Below, in pieces: positions 37,262-45,631 of a DNA stretch of 64,000 bases (positions are counted from its first letter, which is position 1; every line of letters begins with the position of its first letter). The notes beneath the pieces are model-generated. The model ran no database searches, was not told the DNA's origin, and saw only the letters and a list, made by a program, of their open reading frames with translations. Origin of the DNA: Tenacibaculum piscium (GTDB lineage Bacteria; Bacteroidota; Bacteroidia; Flavobacteriales; Flavobacteriaceae); assembly GCF_021390715.1 (NCBI RefSeq), contig NZ_JAJGWT010000004.1, positions 124,306 to 188,305 of the forward strand, read 5' to 3'. Both the position numbers and the translations under genes were made by a program.

Positions 37262-37882
37262 TTACAAAATATCTAAACTTCCTTTTCCTTCCCGAATTAT
37301 TTCTGGCATCGCAGTGGTTAAATCAATAACTGTTGATGCTTGATTATCGCCATAGCCACCGTCAATTACAATATCGACACGGTTTTGCCATTTCTCAAAA
37401 ATCAATTCTGGGTCGGTGGTATATTCTATCATTTCATCTTCATCATGAATCGATGTAGAAACAATCGGATTTCCCAAAGCCTCCACAATCGCCTGAGCAA
37501 TAGCATTATCTGGCACACGAATCCCGACCGTTTTTCGCTTTTTAAATGCCTTTGGCAATGAAGTACTCCCTGGTAAAATAAAGGTATAAGGTCCTGGCAA
37601 CGCTCTATTTAATATCTTAAAAGTTGGCGTATCTATCTGTTTTACATAATCGGATAAATGACTTAAATCATTACAAATAAATGAAAAATTTGCTTTCTCT
37701 AGCTTCACTTCTTTTATTCTAGCGATTTTTTCGAGTGCTTTTGTATTGGTAATATCACATCCTAAGCCATAAATAGTATCTGTTGGATAAATAATTAAAC
37801 CGCCATTTTGTAAAACTTTCACAATTTTTGCAATTTCTTTCGGATTCGGATTATCGTTGTATAATTTTATGAATTGTGCCAT
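37262..37882 (-). CDS. L-threonylcarbamoyladenylate synthase (Sua5/YciO/YrdC)
   Basis: 206 residues of the YrdC fold: GGLIIYPTDTIYGLGCDITN, FSFICNDLSHLSDYVKQ, RALPGPYTFIL and TVGIRVPDN are characteristic. It makes threonylcarbamoyl-AMP from threonine, bicarbonate and ATP for the TsaD step. The sequence leans to the YciO-like form (ITNTKALEKIARIKEVK, IDGGYGDNQASTVIDLT), so TsaC activity is likely but not proven. It lacks the extra Sua5 C-terminal domain. It follows the pRiA4b-like gene on the same strand by 66 bp. Confidence 0.88.
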   Translation of the reverse strand: MAQFIKLYNDNPNPKEIAKIVKVLQNGGLIIYPTDTIYGLGCDITNTKALEKIARIKEVKLEKANFSFICNDLSHLSDYVKQIDTPTFKILNRALPGPYTFILPGSTSLPKAFKKRKTVGIRVPDNAIAQAIVEALGNPIVSTSIHDEDEMIEYTTDPELIFEKWQNRVDIVIDGGYGDNQASTVIDLTTAMPEIIREGKGSLDIL

Positions 37883-37948
37883 CTCTCTTTGCTATTTATT
37901 GCTATTTATTACTGTTTATTTTGCTGTTTTTATGCGCTATAAAAATAT

Positions 37949-38473
37949 TTAAAAATTATCAAAATCGAAATCATCAATATTTTCGAAACTTGGAAACTCA
38001 TCATTAAATTCTCCTCCAAATTCATCATCAAAATCATCTTGTAAATTATTGGAAGATTTTGACGCTTTAAATTCTTTTTTGGGAGCTTCATCAGGAATTT
38101 CACCTACACTTAAAATTATTTTTGACTCCTCAATAACCTCATCAGAATATTCAACAAGTTCAACATAAAATGTCCACATTTGTAAAAAATCGTACACATA
38201 AATTAACTTATCATTCATTGTTGGTAACGTTTCTTTGATGCCACAAATTGCCATTGATAAAGCCTCTTGTTCTTCAGACATATCAAACAACGGAATTTCC
38301 TCGCCTTGATTCCAATCGTTATCTGTTCGGTAAAAAGAAGCCATTTCTTGCCCATTAAAACCAAATGATTTTGCAATATCGGCATGCAAATTTTCTAATG
38401 ATTTTACTTCATTGACTACTAGAGTTCTTATTACATCTTTTTGGGTATCTAAAATTACGCGTACTTTATACAT
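37949..38473 (-). CDS. pRiA4b ORF-3-like protein
   Basis: 174 residues with a PRiA4_ORF3-type domain over the first 125 residues (RTLVVNEVKSLENLHADIAK, FYRTDNDWNQGEEIPLFD, LIYVYDFLQMWTFYVELVE) and a very acidic tail rich in D, E and F (about 145-174). The family is widespread but of unknown function; in some annotations it is called IS1096 passenger TnpR-like. No transposase accompanies it. A good minus-strand -7 box TATTTTTG lies at 38494-38501. Confidence 0.82.
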   Translation of the reverse strand: MYKVRVILDTQKDVIRTLVVNEVKSLENLHADIAKSFGFNGQEMASFYRTDNDWNQGEEIPLFDMSEEQEALSMAICGIKETLPTMNDKLIYVYDFLQMWTFYVELVEYSDEVIEESKIILSVGEIPDEAPKKEFKASKSSNNLQDDFDDEFGGEFNDEFPSFENIDDFDFDNF

Positions 38474-38493
38474 GGTATCATTTTTTGTCGCTA

Positions 38494-38511
38494 CAAAAAT
38501 ACGTATTTTTG
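38494..38511. promoter_or_regulatory. Back-to-back divergent -7 boxes (perfect palindrome)
   Basis: CAAAAATACGTATTTTTG is a perfect 18-bp palindrome made of two TATTTTTG boxes facing away from each other, 38494-38501 for the minus-strand pRiA4b-like gene and 38504-38511 for the plus-strand thioesterase gene. A TTG at 38485-38487 lies 16 bp upstream of the plus box. Confidence 0.6.
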
Positions 38512-38529
38512 AATGAAAATTTTAGTAAA

Positions 38530-38946
38530 ATGGATATACAACAATCTCTTGATATTTTAAATAGTTATAATAAAAATACGTTAATGGAAACGCTTCAAAT
38601 TGAGTTTATTGACGTTGGTGCTGATTATATTACTGCCAAAATGCCTGTAAATTCGAGAGTGCATCAACCGCAAGGTATTTTGCACGGAGGAGCAACGGCG
38701 GCCTTAGCCGAAACAGTTGGAAGTTGTGCTTCCGCATTTTTTTTAAATGATACAACTAAAATTGTAAAAGGAATTGAATTAAGTATCAATCATGTAAAAA
38801 GTAAAAAAGAAGGCAACGTTTTTGCCACAGCCAAAGCAGTTCATCAAGGAAGAACGACGCATTTATGGGAAGTTAAAATTGTTGATGAACAACAAAATTT
38901 AATTTCTTTGTGTAAAATAACGAACATTGTTTTAGATAAAAAATAA
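38530..38946 (+). CDS. PaaI/YbgC hotdog thioesterase (DHNA-CoA thioesterase candidate)
   Basis: 138 residues from ATG 38530; an upstream TTG frame is rejected because it overlaps the promoter. The hotdog active-site region QPQGILHGGATAALAETVGS includes the glutamate of the PaaI type. It hydrolyses an acyl-CoA thioester. It is 31 bp upstream of menF, and hotdog proteins of this type (MenI) release DHNA from DHNA-CoA, so a menaquinone role is a fair inference from the neighbourhood. Confidence 0.88.
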   Translation: MDIQQSLDILNSYNKNTLMETLQIEFIDVGADYITAKMPVNSRVHQPQGILHGGATAALAETVGSCASAFFLNDTTKIVKGIELSINHVKSKKEGNVFATAKAVHQGRTTHLWEVKIVDEQQNLISLCKITNIVLDKK

Positions 38947-38977
38947 GCTTCTTAGCATCATATAAAATAAATTTAGA

Positions 38978-40078
38978 TTGAATATTTTTTTAAAAATAAA
39001 GAATTGGCTTGATATAAAACATCCTTTTGTAGTGTATCGAAAACCGAATACCAATATTTTAAACGGTTGGTTTCAACAAGATGATTTTTTATATACATCC
39101 GACAAATACACAGAAAAAGGTTTTATTTTTGCTCCTTTTGATGCCGAAAATACAGCCGTTTTAATTCCTGAAAATAACGCTGATTTTCTACAAGAAAACA
39201 CACCGTCTTTTAATTTTTCTGATAAAATCTCTGAAAAGAATTTTATCTCACAAAAAAAAGCAACAGAAACAGCAGAAAAAAAACATCTTAATTTAGTTGA
39301 AAAAGGCATTCAAGCTATTGTAGAAAATCAGTTTAAAAAAGTTGTTTTATCAAGAAAAGAAGCTATTTCTCTTACCGATTTTAATGCGATAACGGCATTT
39401 CAAAAATTGCTTACCAATTATAAAAATGCGTTTACCTATATTTGGTTTCATCCAAAAGTTGGATTATGGCTTGGTGCTACGCCTGAAACATTAGTTAAAA
39501 TAAATGCCCAAAATTTTGAAACAATGGCATTGGCAGGAACACAGATTTTTAAAGGAACGACTGATGTATTTTGGCAATCAAAAGAAATTGAAGAACAACA
39601 ATTTGTAACCGATTATATTACCAGCAAACTTGAAACTATTTGCACTAAAGTTCAAAAAAATGACGTAGAAACCATCAAAGCTGGAAATTTACTCCATTTA
39701 AAAACATTAATTTCAGGGGAAATTACCGCTACAATTACTTCTGCAAACACTTCTGAAAGCACCACAGAAAATTCAACATTGCTAAAAAAATTACACCCTA
39801 CTCCTGCGGTTTGTGGTTTGCCTTTGGAAGCTTCAAAAGCCTTTATCTTGAAAAATGAAAACTATAATAGAAGTTATTATGCTGGTTTTTTAGGAGAATT
39901 AAACTTAACAAAAACAGGCAAAAATACATCAGAGCTTTTTGTGAATTTAAGATGTATGGAAATTAAAAATAATACAGCTTTTATATATGTTGGCGGTGGA
40001 ATCACTAAAGATAGCAATCCTAAAAGTGAGTGGTTAGAAACAGTCGCAAAAACAGCGACTATGAAAAAAGTTTTATAA
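38978..40078 (+). CDS. menF: Isochorismate synthase
   Basis: 366 residues of the chorismate-binding family. The C-terminal catalytic part shows VVLSRKEAISL, FHPKVGLWLGATPETLVK, METMALAGTQ-like FETMALAGTQIFKG, HPTPAVCGLPLEASKAFI and RSYYAGFLGEL. It converts chorismate to isochorismate, the first committed step to menaquinone. No ATG exists at the 5' end; TTG 38978 fits the normal family N-terminus (NIFLKIKNWLDIKHPFVVYR). The same fold also serves in siderophore pathways, but no siderophore genes are near. A terminator follows at once. Confidence 0.9.
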   Translation: MNIFLKIKNWLDIKHPFVVYRKPNTNILNGWFQQDDFLYTSDKYTEKGFIFAPFDAENTAVLIPENNADFLQENTPSFNFSDKISEKNFISQKKATETAEKKHLNLVEKGIQAIVENQFKKVVLSRKEAISLTDFNAITAFQKLLTNYKNAFTYIWFHPKVGLWLGATPETLVKINAQNFETMALAGTQIFKGTTDVFWQSKEIEEQQFVTDYITSKLETICTKVQKNDVETIKAGNLLHLKTLISGEITATITSANTSESTTENSTLLKKLHPTPAVCGLPLEASKAFILKNENYNRSYYAGFLGELNLTKTGKNTSELFVNLRCMEIKNNTAFIYVGGGITKDSNPKSEWLETVAKTATMKKVL

Positions 40079-40080
40079 AT

Positions 40081-40116
40081 AAAAAAGCATTAACGATTAA
40101 AGTTAATGCTTTTTTT
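40081..40116. terminator. Terminator after menF
   Basis: AAAAAAGCATTAAC pairs with GTTAATGCTTTTTT around a 7-base loop. Symmetric A/T tails let it serve the convergent DUF3276 gene too. Confidence 0.8.
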
Positions 40117-40151
40117 GTGTAAAATGTAAATTGAATTTGAATTGATTTTTT

Positions 40152-40532
40152 TTAAATATCATCGAAAGAAACATTGGTAAATACTTCTGTAGGAACTGCT
40201 TGCACTTCTAATACTGTTTCAGTTTCTTCTTCTTTTTTATAATCTTTTTGATGACGTTCACTAATTACTTCCGAGCCTTTTTCGTTTACAATAAAATCAG
40301 TAGCCTGATTTAACATTTCTTTAAAATCCGAAAAATCTTCTTTATATAAGTAAATTTTATGTTTTTGATAATGGAAAGAACCATCATCGTGGGTGAATTT
40401 TTTACTTTCTGTTACCGTTAAATAGTAATCAGATGCTTTGGTTGCTCTTACATCAAAAAAATAAGTGCGTCTTCCTGCTCTTAAAACTTGTGAAAAAATT
40501 TCTTCTTGCTCTACTCTCTCTCTCTCACTCAT
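40152..40532 (-). CDS. DUF3276 / Pur-alpha-like nucleic-acid-binding protein
   Basis: 126 residues. The PUR-type repeat is seen in IFSQVLRAGRRTYFFDVRAT, DYYLTVTESKK and HYQKHKIYLYKEDFSDFKEM; a variable acidic tail follows. Bacteroidota and spirochaete members are dimeric PUR proteins that bind single-stranded DNA and RNA. It lies 100 bp downstream of the ABC exporter on the same strand and may be expressed alone. Confidence 0.85.
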   Translation of the reverse strand: MSERERVEQEEIFSQVLRAGRRTYFFDVRATKASDYYLTVTESKKFTHDDGSFHYQKHKIYLYKEDFSDFKEMLNQATDFIVNEKGSEVISERHQKDYKKEEETETVLEVQAVPTEVFTNVSFDDI

Positions 40533-40632
40533 AGTTCATTTCTTAGATAATAATAATTTTTTATTTCTTTAAATTTCTTTTTTAAGTTGCTCAACAAATC
40601 TAATAAAATAATTGATTTGGCAATACGAAACA

Positions 40633-42387
40633 TTACAATTCTTTTTCTAAAAGTTGTTGTTCATATAACGTTTTATAATATCCTGACACTTTTATTAACT
40701 GATTATGAACACCTTGCTGTACAATTTCTCCTGCATCTAATACAATAATTTTATCGGCATTTTTGGCTGATGACACTCTATGACTTATGATAATGGTTGT
40801 TTTATCGCTCGATACGTTCTCTAAATTTGTTAAAATTTGTGATTCGGTTTGAGTATCAACTGCCGATAAACAATCATCAAAAATTAATACTTTAGGATTT
40901 TTAATAATCGCTCTCGCAATGGCTGTTCGTTGTTTTTGTCCTCCCGATAAAGTAACGCCTCTTTCCCCTAAAATCGTTTGATAACCATTTTTAAATCCTA
41001 TAATATTATCATGAATTACGGCATTTTTGGAGGCTTCTATAATTTCTTGTTCTGTAGCATTTTCTTTTCCGAATTTAATATTATTTTCAAGCGTATCGGA
41101 AAATAAAAATGGGTCTTGAGGCACAAAACCAAGTTGATTTCGGACATCATATAAATTACATTCTTTTATATTTTTTCCATCGATTAAAACTTCACCTTCA
41201 GTGGCATCATATAAGCGAGCAATTAAATTGATAATCGTTGATTTTCCACTACCTGTTTTCCCTAAAATAGCCAATGTTTCGCCTTTTTCAATAATTAAAT
41301 TTACGTTTTTTAATGCCGTAATATTCGTATCATCATAGGTTAAAGAAACATTTTTAAATTCGATTTTACCTTTTATGTCGGTGTGTCTATTTGTCGTATT
41401 GCTAATTTCAGGAACTTGTTCTAAAAATTCATTAATTCGTTGTTGTGATGCTTCAGCTTGTTGCACCATCGAGGTTACCCAACCCACTACGGCTACTGGC
41501 CAAGTTAAGATATTTACATACATTATAAATGCTCCAATTGCACCTAATTGAATTTCGCCAGCAATATATTGTTTTCCACCAATGTATAGCACAATAATAT
41601 TACTAATCCCGATTAATAAAATCATCAACGGAAAAAATAAGGCTTGAATTTTATATAAATCGATGTTTTTCTCTTTACTTTGATTTGCTATTTCATCAAA
41701 AGAAGCGATTACTTGTGGTTCTATCGCATACGATTTAACGACATTAATCCCCGAAAAAAACTCTTGATTAAACGTTGTTAATTTTGATAAATATTGTTGA
41801 ACAATCGTACTTCGTTTGTTGATTTGTTTGCTTAACACGAAAATCGAAACCGATAAAATAGGAAACGGAAGCATCGTATAAAAAGTAAGCGTAGGAGAAA
41901 TTGCATACATTTGACTAAATCCAATAACTAAGGAAATCAGCATATTTAACGAATACATAATCGCAGGACCAAAATACATACGCACTTTCGAAACATCTTC
42001 GCTAATACGATTCATTAAATCGCCCGTTCTGTTGTTTTTATAAAAATTAGTCGATAAACGCTGATATTGCTGATAAATTTCATTCTTTAAATCAAATTCA
42101 ATCATTCGAGACATTACAATAATGGTTTGTCGCATCAGAAAAGTAAAAAAACCACCCAATAAAGTAACGCCGATTATCAACATAATATTATCGAATAAAA
42201 CACTTTTTACTTCGGATAAATCGGTTACTTTTCCCAAGCGATAATCTTCCACAACATTTAGAGAATTTCCAACAAAATCAGGTATTTTTAAGGTCAGGAC
42301 TTTTGCTAAAATGGTAATTAACACGCCCAATAATAACCGCCATTTATATTTTATAAAGTATTTATTAAGATATTTTAATGATTTCAA
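40633..42387 (-). CDS. ABC exporter, fused membrane and ATPase domains (MsbA/MDR type)
   Basis: 584 residues: six membrane helices in the first 310 residues and an ATPase domain with Walker A GKTGSGKST (376-384), signature LSGGQKQR, Walker B VLIFDD with a D-C in place of the usual catalytic E (FDDCLSAVD) and the H-loop ISHRVSS. Family members export lipids, peptides or drugs as dimers. The residue after Walker B is D instead of E, which in a homodimer would weaken ATP hydrolysis and is typical of one half of heterodimeric exporters; no partner gene is adjacent. Confidence 0.92.
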   Translation of the reverse strand: MKSLKYLNKYFIKYKWRLLLGVLITILAKVLTLKIPDFVGNSLNVVEDYRLGKVTDLSEVKSVLFDNIMLIIGVTLLGGFFTFLMRQTIIVMSRMIEFDLKNEIYQQYQRLSTNFYKNNRTGDLMNRISEDVSKVRMYFGPAIMYSLNMLISLVIGFSQMYAISPTLTFYTMLPFPILSVSIFVLSKQINKRSTIVQQYLSKLTTFNQEFFSGINVVKSYAIEPQVIASFDEIANQSKEKNIDLYKIQALFFPLMILLIGISNIIVLYIGGKQYIAGEIQLGAIGAFIMYVNILTWPVAVVGWVTSMVQQAEASQQRINEFLEQVPEISNTTNRHTDIKGKIEFKNVSLTYDDTNITALKNVNLIIEKGETLAILGKTGSGKSTIINLIARLYDATEGEVLIDGKNIKECNLYDVRNQLGFVPQDPFLFSDTLENNIKFGKENATEQEIIEASKNAVIHDNIIGFKNGYQTILGERGVTLSGGQKQRTAIARAIIKNPKVLIFDDCLSAVDTQTESQILTNLENVSSDKTTIIISHRVSSAKNADKIIVLDAGEIVQQGVHNQLIKVSGYYKTLYEQQLLEKEL

Positions 42388-42467
42388 AATGAAAATATTT
42401 TTTTAGTTAAAAATTATAAAAATAAAAAGTATCAAAACTAAAGATATTATAATTAAGGCTTCTTTTA

Positions 42468-42498
42468 TTGCTTATGTTTTATCGATTTCTTATTTTTG
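42468..42498 (+). promoter_or_regulatory. Promoter of the leucine dehydrogenase gene
   Basis: TTG (42468-42470), a 20-bp spacer and TATTTTTG (42491-42498). The predicted leader is about 45 nt. Confidence 0.6.
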
Positions 42499-42550
42499 TG
42501 ATGAAATTTTTGAGATATTAAAAATAATCTCAACTTAAAACCCCAAACAA

Positions 42551-43651
42551 ATGACATCAGAAATCATTGATACTAAAGACCTTAAGAATGACCCAGTATT
42601 TGGTCAGTTATCTTTTGACAATCACGAACAAATCGTTTTTTGCAATGACGAAGATACAGGTTTAAAGGCAATAATCGGTATTCATAATACAACTTTAGGA
42701 CCTGCTTTAGGAGGTACTCGAATGTGGCAATACAAAAGTGAATGGGAAGCGTTAAATGATGTGTTACGTTTATCACGTGGAATGACGTATAAAGCAGCTA
42801 TTACAGGCTTAAATCTTGGTGGTGGTAAAGCCGTAATTATCGGTGATGCTAAAACTCAAAAAAACGACGTATTAATGCGTAAGTTTGGAGAATATGTAAA
42901 TTCATTAAGCGGAAAATATATTACTGCCGAAGATGTTGGTATGGAAACGCATGACATGGATATTATTCGCGAAGTAACGCCACACGTTGCTGGTATTTCT
43001 GAAGCTATTGGTGGTTCAGGAAATCCATCACCTGTAACTGCTTATGGTGTTTATATGGGAATGAAAGCAGCAGCAAAATATCGTTTTGGTTCCGAAAACT
43101 TAAACGGAAAAAAAGTATTAGTTCAAGGAGTTGGTCATGTTGGTGAAACTTTAGTAAAACATATTACCGATGAAGGTGCGCAAGTTATTTTAAACGATAT
43201 TAACGAAGCCCGTTTAGAAGAATTAAGTAAAAAATACGGTGCTAGCGTAATCTTAGGAAACGATATTTACGGTTTAGATGTCGATATTTATGCACCATGT
43301 GCCTTAGGAGCAACCATAAATGACCAAAGTATTGCACAATTAAAAGCAAAAGTTATTGCTGGTGCAGCTAACAATCAATTAGCAGATGAATTAAAACACG
43401 GTAAATTATTGAGAGAAAAAGGAATTGCATACGCTCCTGACTTTTTAATTAACGCGGGTGGAATTATAAATGTGTACGCCGAAGTTGCTGGATATGATAA
43501 GGCAGAAAGCTTAAAAAGAACCGAAAATATCTTCAATACAACCTTAGATATTTTCAACTTAGCAGACAAAAAAAGCATTACAACACACCAAGCAGCCTTC
43601 AATATTGCACAAGCAAGAATCGATGCACGTAAAAAAGAAAAAAATAACTAG
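42551..43651 (+). CDS. Leucine/Glu/Phe/Val dehydrogenase family enzyme
   Basis: 366 residues. The substrate domain has GPALGGTRMW, TYKAAITGLNLGGGKAVIIG with the catalytic lysine, and the NAD domain has VQGVGHVGETLVKHI. It most resembles leucine dehydrogenases, which deaminate branched-chain amino acids to 2-oxo acids in the cytoplasm. A role in branched-chain amino-acid catabolism would suit the MCC-like carboxylase at 3598. Single gene with its own promoter and terminator. Confidence 0.9.
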   Translation: MTSEIIDTKDLKNDPVFGQLSFDNHEQIVFCNDEDTGLKAIIGIHNTTLGPALGGTRMWQYKSEWEALNDVLRLSRGMTYKAAITGLNLGGGKAVIIGDAKTQKNDVLMRKFGEYVNSLSGKYITAEDVGMETHDMDIIREVTPHVAGISEAIGGSGNPSPVTAYGVYMGMKAAAKYRFGSENLNGKKVLVQGVGHVGETLVKHITDEGAQVILNDINEARLEELSKKYGASVILGNDIYGLDVDIYAPCALGATINDQSIAQLKAKVIAGAANNQLADELKHGKLLREKGIAYAPDFLINAGGIINVYAEVAGYDKAESLKRTENIFNTTLDIFNLADKKSITTHQAAFNIAQARIDARKKEKNN

Positions 43652-43680
43652 GTAAAAAATAAAAAAGTTTTACTTTTGCA

Positions 43681-43713
43681 GAGCGTTAGAAATAGTTTCT
43701 ACCGCTCTTTTTT
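43681..43713 (+). terminator. Terminator after leucine dehydrogenase
   Basis: GAGCG and TAGAAA pair with TTTCTA and CGCTC with one internal mismatch, followed by eight or more T. It directly abuts TACTTTTG (43671-43678), a -7-like box on the same strand. Confidence 0.8.
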
Positions 43714-43740
43714 TTAAAAAGTTTTTAAAAGTTCTTTCAA

Positions 43741-44679
43741 ATGATTAACAGAAGACATATTCGAGTTAAAGTAATGCAATCGGTGTACGCAATACAGCAA
43801 TCACACAGTGATGATATCCTAAAAGAAGAAAAGTTCTTGAAAAACAGCATTGATAAAATGTATGATTTATATGCACTTAATCTTCAATTATTAGTTGAAG
43901 TGCAAAAATTAGCTCAAAAGAGAATCGTACTTTCTAAAAAGAAAATACTTGCCACTAAAGAAGAATTAAACCCAAATACCAAATTTATTGACAATAAACT
44001 TATCAATAAATTAATGCAAAGTAGCAGTTTAGAAGCATACGTAAGCTTACACGAACTTAACTATTGGGAGCTAGACAATGAATATGTACGAATCATTTTA
44101 GACGAATTACTAAACAGTGATTTGTATCAAGAATATATGAAAAATCCAAAAGATTCTTTTCATGTAGATAAAACTTTTATCGTATCATTTTTTAAAGAAA
44201 TTATCGCTCCTAATGAAAAATTAGCCGATTATTTTGAAGATAAAATGATTTCTTGGGTAGATGATATTCCTTTTGTAAATACTTGGATTTCAAAATCATT
44301 AAATAAACAAAAAGAACAAAATCCTTTTATACTCGGAAGCCTTTATAAAGATAGTGAAGACAAACAATTTGTGTCAAAACTATTTCAAAAAACAGTGTTG
44401 AATCAACACAATTATCAAGACGATATTATCGAAAAAACACCCAACTGGGAAGCTGATAGAATTGCTGATATCGATATGATTATCATTAAAATGTCGATTA
44501 CTGAATTTTTACACTTTCCCTCAATTCCTAGTAGAGTGAGCATCAACGAATATATTGAACTTGCTAAAGATTATTCGACCAATAAAAGTGGCTACTTTAT
44601 CAACGGTGTATTAGATAAATTATCGAAAGATTACTTAGCTTCTGAAAAAATGGTGAAAACTGGTAGAGGTTTGTTATAA
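43741..44679 (+). CDS. nusB: Transcription antitermination factor NusB (long Bacteroidota form)
   Basis: 312 residues, twice the 139 of E. coli NusB. The opening INRRHIRVKVMQSVYAIQQS and the C-terminal NusB fold (NWEADRIADIDMIIIKMSIT, INEYIELAKDYSTNKSGYFI, GVLDKL) match the family; the middle 30-180 is a helical insertion usual in this phylum. NusB binds boxA RNA with NusE (S10) for rRNA antitermination. It starts a run of same-strand genes (DUF1573, yajC, ybbR-like, coaE) found together in many flavobacteria. Confidence 0.9.
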   Translation: MINRRHIRVKVMQSVYAIQQSHSDDILKEEKFLKNSIDKMYDLYALNLQLLVEVQKLAQKRIVLSKKKILATKEELNPNTKFIDNKLINKLMQSSSLEAYVSLHELNYWELDNEYVRIILDELLNSDLYQEYMKNPKDSFHVDKTFIVSFFKEIIAPNEKLADYFEDKMISWVDDIPFVNTWISKSLNKQKEQNPFILGSLYKDSEDKQFVSKLFQKTVLNQHNYQDDIIEKTPNWEADRIADIDMIIIKMSITEFLHFPSIPSRVSINEYIELAKDYSTNKSGYFINGVLDKLSKDYLASEKMVKTGRGLL

Positions 44680-44719
44680 AAATTTATTATTTTTACCAAA
44701 ACAAATTAATTATTTTAAC

Positions 44720-45187
44720 ATGAAGAAAATAGCACTAGCAATTGCATTTGTTCTTTCAACAGGAGTTTTTATTTCTTGTGGAAAAAGCGATGCCTCGTCT
44801 AAAGTAAAAAAAGAAAACGTAGAAAATGCTGAAAAAAGAGATGTTTCTATCAATAAAGGAACAGCTTCTATTTCTTTTGATAAAGAAGAGCATAATTTCG
44901 GAACTGTAAACGAAGGAGAGGTTGTTAAAACATCTTTTATTGTTACAAATACTGGAAAATCTGATTTAGTAATTACAAACGCACAAGCAAGTTGTGGTTG
45001 TACTGTGCCATCATGGCCTAAAGAAGCAATTGCTCCAGGTGAAACAGGTGAAATTCAAGTAAGTTTTAATACAAGCGGAAAACCAAACAAACAATCAAAA
45101 TCAATTACCTTAACAACCAATACTCAAAAAGGTAGAGAAGTTATCAAAATTACAGGTATGGTAACTCCTAAAAATAAAAAAGCATAA
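44720..45187 (+). CDS. DUF1573 lipoprotein
   Basis: 155 residues with a lipoprotein signal peptide ending at C20 (FISC). The rest is one DUF1573 domain, an Ig-like beta-sandwich (FDKEEHNFGTVNEGEVVKTS, NAQASCGCTVPSWPKEAIAP). Function unknown; commonly found in Bacteroidota periplasm. Its stop codon overlaps the yajC start by one base (TAATG), so translation is coupled. Confidence 0.9.
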   Translation: MKKIALAIAFVLSTGVFISCGKSDASSKVKKENVENAEKRDVSINKGTASISFDKEEHNFGTVNEGEVVKTSFIVTNTGKSDLVITNAQASCGCTVPSWPKEAIAPGETGEIQVSFNTSGKPNKQSKSITLTTNTQKGREVIKITGMVTPKNKKA

Positions 45188-45504
45188 TGTTTATAACGAT
45201 TCTTTTACAAGCAAGTACCCAAGAAAGCATTATGAGTATGCTTCCTTTTGTTGCAATGATTGGTGTTTTTTATTTCTTGATTATTCGTCCGCAGATGAAA
45301 CGTCAAAAAAATGAAAAAAAATTCCAAACCACTGTTGTTAAAGGAATTAAAGTAGTTACTTCTAGTGGTATTCATGGTAAAATCGTAGAAATTAACGACA
45401 CCGATAATACCGTTACTATTGAAACTGGTGCTGGTAAAATTAAATTTGAACGCTCTGCAATTTCTATGGAATTAAGTAAAAAATATCAAACAGACGTTAA
45501 ATAA
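45187..45504 (+). CDS. yajC: Sec translocon accessory subunit YajC
   Basis: 105 residues: one N-terminal membrane helix with the typical MLPFVAMIGVFYFLIIRPQM and a cytoplasmic basic region RQKNEKKFQ, then GIKVVTSSGIHGKIVEI. It associates with SecDF in the cytoplasmic membrane. The ATG overlaps the DUF1573 stop by one base. A terminator follows 30 bp after its stop. Confidence 0.95.
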   Translation: MFITILLQASTQESIMSMLPFVAMIGVFYFLIIRPQMKRQKNEKKFQTTVVKGIKVVTSSGIHGKIVEINDTDNTVTIETGAGKIKFERSAISMELSKKYQTDVK

Positions 45505-45534
45505 TACTATTTTTTATTATACCGATTTATATCT

Positions 45535-45566
45535 AAAAAAGAGTGCTATACAGCACTCTTTTTTTG
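45535..45566 (+). terminator. Terminator after yajC
   Basis: AGAGTGCT and AGCACTCT form an 8-bp stem with loop ATAC, between A6 and T7 runs. It excludes the upstream GTG at 45566 as the start of the next gene. Confidence 0.8.
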
Positions 45567-45631
45567 TGCCTGTTTGTTGTATTTTTATTGTATTTTTATC
45601 TTCTATTCTGAATTTTAAAATTTTAAGAATT

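Noticed and set aside
37949..38473. Transposon passenger gene (IS1096 TnpR label)
   Set aside because: No transposase, inverted repeats or target duplication around it; the label is a family-name artefact.
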